From NCBI RefSeq assembly GCF_027627575.1, contig NZ_CP114065.1:310001-374000 (forward strand): 64,000 nucleotides of DNA, in the 5' to 3' direction. This document shows positions 55,191 to 63,213 of this stretch, piece after piece. The DNA comes from Kribbella sp. CA-293567. Its GTDB lineage: Bacteria; Actinomycetota; Actinomycetes; Propionibacteriales; Kribbellaceae. The notes under the pieces are model-generated. The model saw nothing but the letters and a program-made list of their open reading frames with translations. It ran no database searches and was not told the origin of the DNA. The position numbers and the translations under genes are program-made. The stretch's first letter is position 1; each line of letters starts with the position of its first letter.

Positions 55191-55820
55191 GTGGACCTCT
55201 TGAGCATCATCGGGTGGGGCGGATCGGCGCTCGTTGTCGTGTCGTTGCTGCAGACCCGGATCCTGCGGCTGCGGGTACTGAACCTGATCGGCTGCGTGAT
55301 CCTGGTCGGCTTCAACCTGGCCATTCCGGTCTGGCCGATGGTCGGAATGAACGCCGTCCTCGCGGTGATCAACGTCGTCCACCTGTGGCGACTGCTCCGG
55401 CACCGCCACGACGACCTCGAGTACGCCGTCCTGGAAGTCGACAGCTCCGACGCGTACCTCGGTCACGTGCTGACCGCGCACCGCAGCGACATCGCCAAGT
55501 TCAACCCCGGCTTCACCACCGCCACCAGCCCGTACGCGTTCCTGGTCCAGCGCGGAGAGCGCACCGTCGGCGTGGTCCTGGCCCACGACGCCGGCTCCGG
55601 CCGAGCCCAGATCGACCTCGACTACGTGCTGCCGAAGTACCGCGACTTCACCCCCGGCGAGTTCGTCTACCGCCGCAGCGACGTCTTCACCGGCCACGGC
55701 TTCCACCAGGTGCTGGCCCCGCCGCGGATGCGCGACTCGGCCAACTACCTGAAGAAGCTCGGCTTCCACCGCGAGGGCGACAGCCTGGTGATGGACCTCC
55801 CGAATGACCCAAAGTTGTAG
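55191..55820 (+). CDS. Membrane protein with GNAT-like C-terminus
   Basis: 209 residues. The N-terminus carries about three helices (residues 2-70, IIGWGGSALVVVSLL, LNLIGCVILVGFNLAI and VGMNAVLAVINVVHLW), a YgjV-like arrangement. The C-terminus (about 95-205) is soluble and ends like a GNAT fold (DSANYLKKLGFHREGD). I cannot assign a function. A TAGTCT -10 element at 55179-55184 ends six bases before the GTG, suggesting a leaderless transcript. Its stop lies in the inverted repeat ahead of the ATPase gene. Confidence 0.75.
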   Translation: MDLLSIIGWGGSALVVVSLLQTRILRLRVLNLIGCVILVGFNLAIPVWPMVGMNAVLAVINVVHLWRLLRHRHDDLEYAVLEVDSSDAYLGHVLTAHRSDIAKFNPGFTTATSPYAFLVQRGERTVGVVLAHDAGSGRAQIDLDYVLPKYRDFTPGEFVYRRSDVFTGHGFHQVLAPPRMRDSANYLKKLGFHREGDSLVMDLPNDPKL

Positions 55821-55850
55821 AACTATATTTATTATAAGTATAGTTCTACA
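55815..55850. promoter_or_regulatory. AT-rich palindromic promoter-operator
   Basis: TGTAGAACTATA (55816-55827) and its exact reverse complement TATAGTTCTACA (55839-55850) are separated by 11 A/T-rich bases. TTGTAG (55815-55820) and TATAGT (55839-55844), spaced by 18, form a promoter within it, and the ATG follows at 55853. A DNA-binding dimer would cover the whole promoter. Confidence 0.75.
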
Positions 55851-55852
55851 TC

Positions 55853-57286
55853 ATGAGAAAGCCTGAGCGGATCTTCGCCCGCGACCAGGAATGGGCCCAC
55901 CTGACCAGATTCGCCGACGTGAAGGCGGACCGCCCTCAGCTCGGTGTGATCAGTGGCAGGCGAAGGCAGGGAAAGACGTACCTCGTGGAGGGGCTCGCCG
56001 AGCAAACCGGCGGTCTGTACTTCGGCGCGACCCAGGCGACCGAGACCGAGTCGCTGGCGCAGTTCGCCGCGGCGATCGCCGCTCACCTCGACTCACCGGT
56101 GCCGCCCCGCTTCGACAGCTGGGACGACGCCGTCCGCTTCTTCTTCTCGATCGATGCCCCCGGACCGTTCGTCATCGACGAGTTTCCCTACCTGAGTCAG
56201 GTCTCCCCGGTACTGCCATCGATTCTGCAGCGGGAGATCGACCGGGCAACGTCCGCCGGCCGGCGGACCAAGGTCCTGTTGTGTGGCTCGGCCATGTCGG
56301 TGATGGGCGGCCTACTGTCCGGCACCGCTCCTTTGCGGGGGCGGGCGACACTCGAACTGGTGGTCCGGCCCTTCGACTACCTGCTGGCGGCCCAGTACTG
56401 GGGAGTTGAGGATCCGGGGCTCGCCGCCCTGCTGCACTCCGTGGTCGGAGGCACACCGGCGTACCGGCGGTTCGTCAATGACGACGCTCCGGAGTCGCTC
56501 GAGGACTTCGACGACTGGGTACTGCGTACCGTGCTCAGCCCGGCAAGCCCGCTGTTTCGGGAGGCTCGCTATCTCCTCGAGGAGGAGATGGATGTCCGGG
56601 ACAGCGCGCTGTACCACTCGGTGCTCGCGGCGGTGGCTTCCGGCAACCGGACGAGAGGCGGGATCGCCAACTACGTCGGCCGCAAGGCGACCGACATCGG
56701 TCACCAACTGAACGTCCTGGAAGACAGCGGTCTGTTGAGACGCCGGCCGGACCTCTTCAGGTCAGGACGCTCCGGTTACGAGGTCGCCGAGCCGCTGATC
56801 GTGTTCTACCAAGTGGTGATGCGCCCGCAGTGGGGCCTGCTCGAAAGCGGCCGGTCCGCCACCGTGTGGGAGGCGGCGCGTCCGCGCTTCTCGTCGCAGG
56901 TCGTGGGCCCGCACTTCGAGCAGCTCTGTCGGGAGTACGCGATGTCCGCGCCGGCCGAGCGGTTCGGTGAACTGCCGGGGGAGATCGGCTCGGGGGTAGT
57001 GCCGGATCACTACAACCGAAGCCAGATCGAGGTGGATGTCGCCGTTCTGGCGCCCGCGGTCAGTGGCCACAAGCGCAAGGTCTTGTCGCTGGGCGAGGCG
57101 AAGTGGGGTGAGGTGATGGGTCGGCGGCATGTCAGCCGGCTGGAGCGAGCGCGGCATCTGCTGTCTCGCGACTACGACACCTCGGAGACTGTGCTCGCCT
57201 GCTACAGCGGAGCCGGCTTCGAGCCTGGGCTTGACTCCAGTGTTCTGACAGTGGGGCTCGATGACCTCTATCGGCGGGCGAACTAG
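55853..57286 (+). CDS. AAA ATPase with DUF234 / PD-(D/E)XK-like C-terminus
   Basis: 477 residues. The N-terminal archaeal-type ATPase_2 domain has Walker A GRRRQGKT (about 35-42) and Walker B FVIDEFPY (about 104-111), followed by a helical lid (PLRGRATLELVVRPF) and a winged-helix region (about 285-320, ATDIGHQLNVLEDSGLL). The C-terminal DUF234-like domain (about 370-470) carries IEVDVAV and LGEAKWG, the D...ExK spacing of PD-(D/E)XK nucleases. Related proteins occur mainly in archaea and some bacteria, without a settled role. The ATG seems leaderless, and its stop overlaps the convergent GNAT gene by four bases. Confidence 0.88.
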   Translation: MRKPERIFARDQEWAHLTRFADVKADRPQLGVISGRRRQGKTYLVEGLAEQTGGLYFGATQATETESLAQFAAAIAAHLDSPVPPRFDSWDDAVRFFFSIDAPGPFVIDEFPYLSQVSPVLPSILQREIDRATSAGRRTKVLLCGSAMSVMGGLLSGTAPLRGRATLELVVRPFDYLLAAQYWGVEDPGLAALLHSVVGGTPAYRRFVNDDAPESLEDFDDWVLRTVLSPASPLFREARYLLEEEMDVRDSALYHSVLAAVASGNRTRGGIANYVGRKATDIGHQLNVLEDSGLLRRRPDLFRSGRSGYEVAEPLIVFYQVVMRPQWGLLESGRSATVWEAARPRFSSQVVGPHFEQLCREYAMSAPAERFGELPGEIGSGVVPDHYNRSQIEVDVAVLAPAVSGHKRKVLSLGEAKWGEVMGRRHVSRLERARHLLSRDYDTSETVLACYSGAGFEPGLDSSVLTVGLDDLYRRAN

Positions 57287-57741
57287 TCCAGTTGCTTCGC
57301 GAAGCAGAGGGAGGCTGGTTCGTTCTCGAACGGTGGGTACGGCGGGGTCGGGGTGTAGCCGTGGTGCGTGTAGAGGGCGCTGGCTTCTTGTTGCCGGGTG
57401 CCGGTCTCGAGGCGCAGCGTGGTGATGCCGCGGGCGCGGGCCTGCGACTCGATCTCGGCGAGGAGCAGGCGGGACAGGCCCCAGCCGCGGGAGGTTGGTT
57501 CGACGTACATGCGTTTCACCTCGCCGAGGCCGGGGCTGATCGGTTGCAGGCCGACGCAGCCGACCGGGGTGTCGTCGACGGTCAGCAGGATGAACTCGAT
57601 GGCAGGGTGCAGCGGCCCGGCCTGGGGCTGGTCGTCGGCGTAGATGGCGGCCAGTTCGGCCTGTTGTGCGGTCGTCAGCGCGAGCACGGCAGGGTCGGCC
57701 CGGGCTGCTCGGCGTAGTTGGACGCCCTCCATCAGTTCCAT
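57283..57741 (-). CDS. GNAT-family N-acetyltransferase
   Basis: 152 residues with a complete GNAT fold. GEVKRMYVEPTSRGWGLSRLLLAEIESQARARG contains the acetyl-CoA loop, RGWGLSRLL, followed by LRLETGTRQQEASALYTHHGY. It resembles the family of small GNAT proteins acting on amino acids or small amines. The ATG at 57739-57741 is used, although an ATG three codons inside is possible. Convergent with the ATPase gene. Substrate unknown. Confidence 0.85.
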   Translation of the reverse strand: MELMEGVQLRRAARADPAVLALTTAQQAELAAIYADDQPQAGPLHPAIEFILLTVDDTPVGCVGLQPISPGLGEVKRMYVEPTSRGWGLSRLLLAEIESQARARGITTLRLETGTRQQEASALYTHHGYTPTPPYPPFENEPASLCFAKQLD

Positions 57742-57812
57742 GGTCGGACGCTAGCAATCAGGCGTGACGTGGCTGTTTCGCTTTCCTCACTCAGTCGTCG
57801 ACCAGCAGTGAG

Positions 57813-57856
57813 GTCTACCGACCGTCACCGATCGGTCGCGCTGAGGTCTTCCCAGA
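57813..57856 (+). promoter_or_regulatory. Candidate PHO box upstream of phoD
   Basis: Four 11-base units in tandem start GTCTACC, GTCACCG, GTCGCGC and GTCTTCC, each beginning GTC. This resembles the 11-bp direct repeats bound by PhoP in actinomycetes. A CAGTAT -10-like element at 57872-57877 ends seven bases before the phoD ATG. Confidence 0.5.
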
Positions 57857-57884
57857 TTCATCATTACCTCTCAGTATTTTCTCC

Positions 57885-59447
57885 ATGGCTGACCTCACCC
57901 GCAGAACCGTCCTCGGCGCCCTGACCGTCGCTGGTGCCACCGCAGCAGCGACGGCCGTCGCCTGGAGTGCCGGTACGCCGATGCTCCGCACCTCCGCCGA
58001 TGCCTCGCCGACGCTCGTCCGTGGCGCCACCTTCCCGGAGGGGATCATGGCCGGCGTCCCGCGCACCGACGGCGCGACCCTGTGGACCAGAGTTCCGCGC
58101 GGACTGTTCGACGGTGACGCCGAACTGGCCGTCGTGGTGTCGAACCAGCGCGACCTGAGCCGGCCGGAGCTCGTCCGGACGGTGATCGCGGAGAAGCGGT
58201 GGGACGGCTGCGTGCACTTCCAGGCGACCGGTCTCGCCGCCGGAGCGGAGTACTTCTACCAGTTCCGCGGCAAGGACGCCGTCAGCCCGGTCGGCCGGTT
58301 CCAGACCCTGCGGCCGGCCGACTCGAACCAGCCGGTCCGGATCGGCTTCTTCACCTGCCAGGGCTTCACCGAGGGGTACTACGCCACCCACCGCCACCTC
58401 GCCGCCGAAGACCTCGACCTGGTGGTCTGCCTCGGCGACTACGTCTACGAAGCCACCGTGCCCGGCGTCCGGGGGATCGACCTCAACCTCTATCCCCAGA
58501 TCCTGCCGACCATGCGGGCGAAGTACACGCTCTACCGCAGTGACCCCGACCTCCGCGCGATGCACGCGCAGCACGCGTTCCTGCCGCTGTGGGACGACCA
58601 CGAGTTCCGCAACAACTACAGCGTCGACAACTGGACGCTGCCGGAACTGTTCTTCCAGGAGAAGAAGAGTGCCGCCTGGCACGCGTGGTTCGAGCGGATG
58701 CCGGTACCGCGGTTCAGCGGCGACATGACGCGCACCTACCGATCGCTCAAGCTCGGCCGGACCGTCGAGCTGTTCGCCATCGACAACCGGCAGTACAAGG
58801 AGGACCAGCCGTGTGACGACGGCGGCAGCGTCATCTGCGAGGCGGCGGACGCCCCAGGTCGCAGCATGCTCGGCGCCGCGCAGAAGAGCTGGCTCGCGGA
58901 CGGGCTGCGCTCGTCGGGCGCCCGCTGGAAGGTGCTGGCCAATCCGAACATGATGATGGGCATGGTCACCGGAGCGGCCGGTGAGCGTGCCTTCATGGAC
59001 ACCTGGGACGGGTACGGCGCCGAGCGCACCGAGCTGCTGTCGCTGGCGGCCGAGCGGGTGTCCGACCTGGTGGTGGTGACCGGCGACGACCACGACACCT
59101 TCTCCGGCGAGCTGTGGGACACCGGCTTCGCACCGGGCGCACCCGGGAACCCTGGTGGGACCAGGCGGGCCGGCGTGGAGTTCGTCGTACCGTCCGTGTC
59201 GTCCACCAACACCGGCGACACCAATGGCGTCGCCGGTGCGAAGGCGGAGGAGCAGAAGCGGCTGCAGTACAACCCGCATCTCAAGCAGGTCGACATGCGC
59301 CAGCACGGGTACGGCGTACTCGAGGTGACTCAGGACGACGCCACCCTCGCCTACCGAGCTGTGGATAAGCTGCAGGCCAACGCTGGAGTCGACACCAGCT
59401 ATCAGGTCCGCACTGCCCGTGGCAGCTCGACAGTCGAGGTGATCTGA
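57885..59447 (+). CDS. phoD: Alkaline phosphatase PhoD
   Basis: A 520-residue secreted phosphodiesterase/alkaline phosphatase. The N-terminus has a twin-arginine motif (LTRRTVLGAL) and hydrophobic signal core, so it is exported by Tat. Metal-binding motifs are CLGDYVYE (about residues 185-192), WDDHEFRNN (about 244-252) and TGDDHDTFSG (about 389-398). PhoD binds calcium and iron and releases phosphate from phosphodiesters and monoesters. A candidate PHO box upstream suggests induction by phosphate starvation. It ends directly against the GH30 stop. Confidence 0.96.
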   Translation: MADLTRRTVLGALTVAGATAAATAVAWSAGTPMLRTSADASPTLVRGATFPEGIMAGVPRTDGATLWTRVPRGLFDGDAELAVVVSNQRDLSRPELVRTVIAEKRWDGCVHFQATGLAAGAEYFYQFRGKDAVSPVGRFQTLRPADSNQPVRIGFFTCQGFTEGYYATHRHLAAEDLDLVVCLGDYVYEATVPGVRGIDLNLYPQILPTMRAKYTLYRSDPDLRAMHAQHAFLPLWDDHEFRNNYSVDNWTLPELFFQEKKSAAWHAWFERMPVPRFSGDMTRTYRSLKLGRTVELFAIDNRQYKEDQPCDDGGSVICEAADAPGRSMLGAAQKSWLADGLRSSGARWKVLANPNMMMGMVTGAAGERAFMDTWDGYGAERTELLSLAAERVSDLVVVTGDDHDTFSGELWDTGFAPGAPGNPGGTRRAGVEFVVPSVSSTNTGDTNGVAGAKAEEQKRLQYNPHLKQVDMRQHGYGVLEVTQDDATLAYRAVDKLQANAGVDTSYQVRTARGSSTVEVI

Positions 59448-61382
59448 CTAGTTGTAGAGCCGCACGTCCGCAAGGGTCCACCAGTTGCCGGCTCTGCCGG
59501 TAGAGGAGATCCGCACGTAGCGGGCGCGAGTCGGCTTCACATCGACGTTGGTGAGCTGGCCAGTGCCTGCCCCCGATGCCAGCGGTCGCCAGGTGGTGCC
59601 GTCAAAGCTGGTCGAGACCTGCCAGCCGCGGGCGTAGTCGCCGAGGTTGCCGCCGCTGTCGATCGCGACCCGGCGGAACTGCTTCGCCGTACCGAGGTCG
59701 AGCTGCACGTACTGGTCGGCCGCCTGTGCTGTCTTCGACTGCCAGATCGTCGAGCCGTCGGCATCGAAAGCCAGCGCCGCGTCAGCAGCCGGTACTGCGC
59801 TGGCCGTCGCGCCGTCGAGCGACACGGGAGTCAGCGACGACCTGGGCGAGCGGTCCCAGGTGAAGGTCCCGATCGAGCCGCCAGGCAGCGTGTACTCGAA
59901 GGACTGGTCGCCGACGGCCACCGCGAAGGTCCGCGGCTCGTCGTTCTCGTTGTGCACCAGCAGAGCGGTCGAGCCGTCGGGGTTGCGGAAGGCCGAGGAC
60001 ATGAGCTGCCCGTTCCACCCGGTCGTCCCGTACGACGTACTGGCGATCCGCTGCGCGCCGGTGCGCACGAACTTCGACAGGTGCCCGATCGTGTAGTACT
60101 CCGCGTCGGTGGTGACGCTGCCGTCGGGCTGCACGGTGACCAGCCCGGTGCAGGTGGTGCAGCCGCCGTTGTAGGGGCCGCCCTTGTCGTCGAGCGCGAT
60201 GTTCCAGTTGACGACCGACTTGCCCCAGTTGCGCGTCGTACCGAGCATCAGCGTGCGGGCGTGCCAGGTCAGCGTGCCGCGGAAGATCTGCGGCGGCGTG
60301 TCGTCGGGGCCGTGCGAGCCGGAGCACTCGGTGAACCAGATTCCCTTGCTGGGGAAGGCCTTGTGCAGGTCGGTCTGGTTGCTCGGGTTGCCGGAGTAGC
60401 AGTGGTACGCCGTACCGGCCAGCCACTTGCCTGCCGGGCTGTCGAGCAGTTGGTACGGGTAGTCGGTCTCCGGGTCCTCACCGGGCGGGGTGTTGTTGAC
60501 GTCGCCCGGGTGAGTGGTCCAGTTGTGGTCGTAGCCGAGGATCTTGGTGCGGGGACTGACCGCGCGCAGCATCGGGCCGAGCTGCTCGATCACCGCGGCC
60601 GCCTGACGCACCGGCAGATCGGTGCCGGGGTAGCCACTGGGCGTCCGGTTCTGCGGTTCGTTCTGGATCGAGAGGAAGTCCACCGGTACGCCGGCCGCTT
60701 CGTACGCCTTCACGAACTTCACCAGGTAGCGCGCGTAGGCGTTGTAGATCTTCGGATCGTCCTTGAGCCGTCCGCCGACCAGGGAGTCGCCGGTCTTCAT
60801 CCAGGCGGGCGGGCTCCACGGGGTCGCCATCACCTTGAGGGACGGGTTCAGCTGCTTGGCCCGGCGCATCAGCGGCAGGATCTGCGCCTGGTCGTGCGCG
60901 ATGCTGAAGTGCCGCAGCGGGAAGTCGGTCTGTCCGGCCGGTACGTCGTCGTACGTGTAGTGCTGCGGCGCCGCGGTGAAGTCGGACGAACCGACGACCT
61001 GGCGGAGGAAACTCACCCCGATGCCCTGCCTGCGGTCGAACAGCGAGCGCATCGTCCGGTCCCGCACCGCAGGCGTCAGCTGGTAGAGCACCGCGGCCGA
61101 CGAGTCGGTGATGGAGGCGCCGAAGCCGTCCATGGTCTGGTACTTCGTGCCGGGGTCGACCGTGATGGTCGTCTGCGCGCTCTGCCGCTTCTGGAAAGCG
61201 ACCGGAGCACGTTGGTGGAGCAGCTCGGCGCGGTCCGGGGTCGTCACCCAGACGTCCGCCTTGGTGGTGCCGGCGGTGGTGGTCACGACAGCAGGCAGTT
61301 CGACTGCCTGGGCGCCGCTGGACAGGCCGCTGATCAGCAGGGCGGAGCCGGCCAGAACGGCACCGATCGCAGGTCTCTTCAT
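59448..61382 (-). CDS. Secreted GH30-family glycosidase with C-terminal carbohydrate-binding domain
   Basis: 644 residues from the ATG at 61380-61382, with GGAGA just upstream. A signal peptide (about 1-28, ALLISGLSSGAQA) is followed by the GH30 barrel: FGASITDSSAAVL, the acid/base Glu in SIQNEPQN, and the nucleophile Glu in WFTECSG. A C-terminal F5/8-type-C module (about 505-644) has FRRVAIDSGGNLGDYARGWQVSTSFDG. GH30 enzymes include beta-glucosylceramidases, xylanases and beta-1,6-glucanases; this looks like the glucocerebrosidase-type branch acting on beta-glucans. It diverges from a LacI regulator. Confidence 0.93.
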   Translation of the reverse strand: MKRPAIGAVLAGSALLISGLSSGAQAVELPAVVTTTAGTTKADVWVTTPDRAELLHQRAPVAFQKRQSAQTTITVDPGTKYQTMDGFGASITDSSAAVLYQLTPAVRDRTMRSLFDRRQGIGVSFLRQVVGSSDFTAAPQHYTYDDVPAGQTDFPLRHFSIAHDQAQILPLMRRAKQLNPSLKVMATPWSPPAWMKTGDSLVGGRLKDDPKIYNAYARYLVKFVKAYEAAGVPVDFLSIQNEPQNRTPSGYPGTDLPVRQAAAVIEQLGPMLRAVSPRTKILGYDHNWTTHPGDVNNTPPGEDPETDYPYQLLDSPAGKWLAGTAYHCYSGNPSNQTDLHKAFPSKGIWFTECSGSHGPDDTPPQIFRGTLTWHARTLMLGTTRNWGKSVVNWNIALDDKGGPYNGGCTTCTGLVTVQPDGSVTTDAEYYTIGHLSKFVRTGAQRIASTSYGTTGWNGQLMSSAFRNPDGSTALLVHNENDEPRTFAVAVGDQSFEYTLPGGSIGTFTWDRSPRSSLTPVSLDGATASAVPAADAALAFDADGSTIWQSKTAQAADQYVQLDLGTAKQFRRVAIDSGGNLGDYARGWQVSTSFDGTTWRPLASGAGTGQLTNVDVKPTRARYVRISSTGRAGNWWTLADVRLYN

Positions 61383-61402
61383 CGTTCTCCTCAGGTCAAC
61401 CC

Positions 61403-61516
61403 CGATGTAACAAATGAAACACGAACGCAACATCTGTGGCTCAGGAAACGCGCCTAGGCGAAGCCTGTCAAGATCCTCTATCGTGCGGAGTGTGAAACAG
61501 AGCGATGTAACAAATG
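61403..61516. promoter_or_regulatory. Paired 14-bp repeats between GH30 and LacI genes
   Basis: CGATGTAACAAATG occurs at 61403-61416 and again at 61503-61516, exactly 100 bases apart. The second copy ends in the LacI ATG. They may be LacI-family operators or a divergent control pair. Confidence 0.6.
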
Positions 61517-62527
61517 CCTAGCCGAGCCACTGTGCGCGATATCGCGGCGGAGACCGGTGTCTCGATCGCGACCGTCTCGCGGGTCCTCAACCAGCAGGGC
61601 AACGTGGCGCCGCGGACCCGTGAGTTGGTGGAGCAGGCGGTCGAGCGGCTGGGGGTACGGGCGCCGAGCCCGCGGGGCGGATCACCCAAGCCGGTCGGCG
61701 GGGCGGTCTATCTGCGCTGCCCCTACGTGCTGACCGACTACTTCGGGGTGATCGTCTCGTCGATCGCGGAGACGCTCGACCGTCACGGCCGGCAACTGGT
61801 GCTGAACGCGGGCGAGGCGACCCAGCACGAACAGGTCCTCACCAGACTTCCCGCGCAGCGCGAACTGGCCGGAGCGATCCTGATCCTGCCGCCGGAGACC
61901 AGCGACGAGCTCATCCAGTTGCGGGCCCGGCGCTTCCCGTTCGTCGTCGTCGATCCCCGTACGCCGCTGCCGCGTGACATCGCCGCTGTCTCTGCCGCGC
62001 ACTTCAACGGCGCCCGTCAGGTGACCGCACATCTGGTTCGCCTCGGTCACACCAGGATCGGCGTCATCGGCGGCCCCAGCGAGTGGCTGGCCTCGGACGC
62101 CCGCCTCAGCGGCCACGCCGCAGCCCTCGCCGACGCCGGCATCCTCCCCGACCCCGCCCTGGTTCGCCCGATCCAGCCCACCACCGACCACGGCCACCAA
62201 GCCGCCACCCAGCTACTCGATCTCCCCAACCGCCCCACGGCTCTGGTCTGCTTCAACGACAAAGCCGCAGTGGGCGCCCTCCAAGCCGCCACCTCCCGAG
62301 GACTCTCCGTCCCTGGTGACTTGTCGATAGCCGGCTTCGACGATCTGGACGTGAGCCGAGCCACCACCCCAGCCCTCACCACGGTCCGCCAACCCCTCCA
62401 GGAAATGGGCCGCATGGCAGTAAGCCTCCTGATCCGCCTGCTCGACCGCCACGAACTGGAAGCACTCCACGTCGAGCTGGCCACCGAGCTGGTCGTCCGC
62501 GACTCCACCGCCCCACCCGCGAGCTGA
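61514..62527 (+). CDS. LacI-family transcriptional regulator
   Basis: 337 residues: an N-terminal helix-turn-helix (about 5-27, ATVRDIAAETGVSIATVSRVLN) with the hinge, then a periplasmic-binding-protein-like sugar domain (about 60-330) with HLVRLGHTRIGVIGG, ALVCFNDKAAVGAL and LSIAGFDDLDVSRATTPALTTVRQP. It probably represses the divergent GH30 gene and responds to a released sugar. Its ATG is part of the 14-base repeat, consistent with autoregulation. Confidence 0.93.
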   Translation: MPSRATVRDIAAETGVSIATVSRVLNQQGNVAPRTRELVEQAVERLGVRAPSPRGGSPKPVGGAVYLRCPYVLTDYFGVIVSSIAETLDRHGRQLVLNAGEATQHEQVLTRLPAQRELAGAILILPPETSDELIQLRARRFPFVVVDPRTPLPRDIAAVSAAHFNGARQVTAHLVRLGHTRIGVIGGPSEWLASDARLSGHAAALADAGILPDPALVRPIQPTTDHGHQAATQLLDLPNRPTALVCFNDKAAVGALQAATSRGLSVPGDLSIAGFDDLDVSRATTPALTTVRQPLQEMGRMAVSLLIRLLDRHELEALHVELATELVVRDSTAPPAS

Positions 62528-62545
62528 CCGCCCGGCGGATTCCTG

Positions 62546-63154
62546 CTAGAGCGCGCGGAGTGCCTGCAGCGCAGCAATGAAGTGGGTGACCAGGTCCTCC
62601 GGCGTGCTCGGCCGATCCGCCTCCGGAAGCCCTGACCACTCGATGGCCAGGTCCTCCACGTACGCCAGCCAGGCATGCACCGCCATCCGGGTCTGCGAGG
62701 CCGGCGCCTGTTCCGGCTCGTCCAGGAGGTCGAGGACCCGAGCGGTGAGGCCGGCGCGAGTAGCGGCGTACACCTCGACGACGAAGTTGTCGCCGCCGGC
62801 GGCGCCACGGACGAAAGAAATGTAGGAGTCGCGCCGGCGGGTGACGAAGGCTACGAAGGAGAGCAGCATCTGCCGAAGCTGCTCGTCCCGCGGCAGCGAC
62901 GGATCCGGCTTGGTGACGCGCAACAGCCGGCGGCCGGCGGCGCTCATCACCTCGACGTAGAAGTCCCGCTTGGTCGGGAAGTAGTGGAACAGCAGCCCGC
63001 GGGAGATCCCCGCCTCGGCCGCGACGGCGTCGATTGACAGCTCGTGGATCGGCTGGGTGCGCAACATCATCAGCCCGATGCCGACCAGCTGCTTGCGGCG
63101 GTCCTCCGCGGTCAGCCGCTTGCGTGTCTCGCCCGCCTTCACGCTATTGAGCAT
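62546..63154 (-). CDS. TetR-family transcriptional regulator
   Basis: 202 residues: an N-terminal TetR helix-turn-helix (about 18-65, with LSIDAVAAEAGISRGLLFHYFPTKRDFYVEVM) and a C-terminal ligand domain (about 75-200). The divergent acyl-CoA dehydrogenase suggests a fatty-acid or acyl-CoA ligand. The ATG at 63152-63154 lies in the centre of a 21-base palindrome; an in-frame GTG at 63140-63142 could also serve. Ligand unknown. Confidence 0.9.
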   Translation of the reverse strand: MLNSVKAGETRKRLTAEDRRKQLVGIGLMMLRTQPIHELSIDAVAAEAGISRGLLFHYFPTKRDFYVEVMSAAGRRLLRVTKPDPSLPRDEQLRQMLLSFVAFVTRRRDSYISFVRGAAGGDNFVVEVYAATRAGLTARVLDLLDEPEQAPASQTRMAVHAWLAYVEDLAIEWSGLPEADRPSTPEDLVTHFIAALQALRAL

Positions 63155-63164
63155 TGCTCAGTAG
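63144..63164. promoter_or_regulatory. TetR-type palindromic operator
   Basis: TGAGCA, T, TGCTCA (63148-63160) is a perfect dyad. CTA and TAG extend it to 21 bases with one mismatched pair. It covers the proposed tetR start codon and lies 50 bases before the acyl-CoA dehydrogenase start. Confidence 0.7.
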
Positions 63165-63213
63165 GTGCGCTACCGTCAAGGAAGCCGCCGGAAGAAGCGA
63201 TTGGGGAGCCGTG

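Noticed and set aside
57864-59306. Minus-strand open frame opposite phoD
   Set aside because: Antisense shadow of a gene with clear metal-binding motifs.
59360-59368. Perfect DnaA box TGTGGATAA inside phoD
   Set aside because: Isolated single box in a coding region far from the origin, with no accompanying motifs; counted but not annotated as functional.
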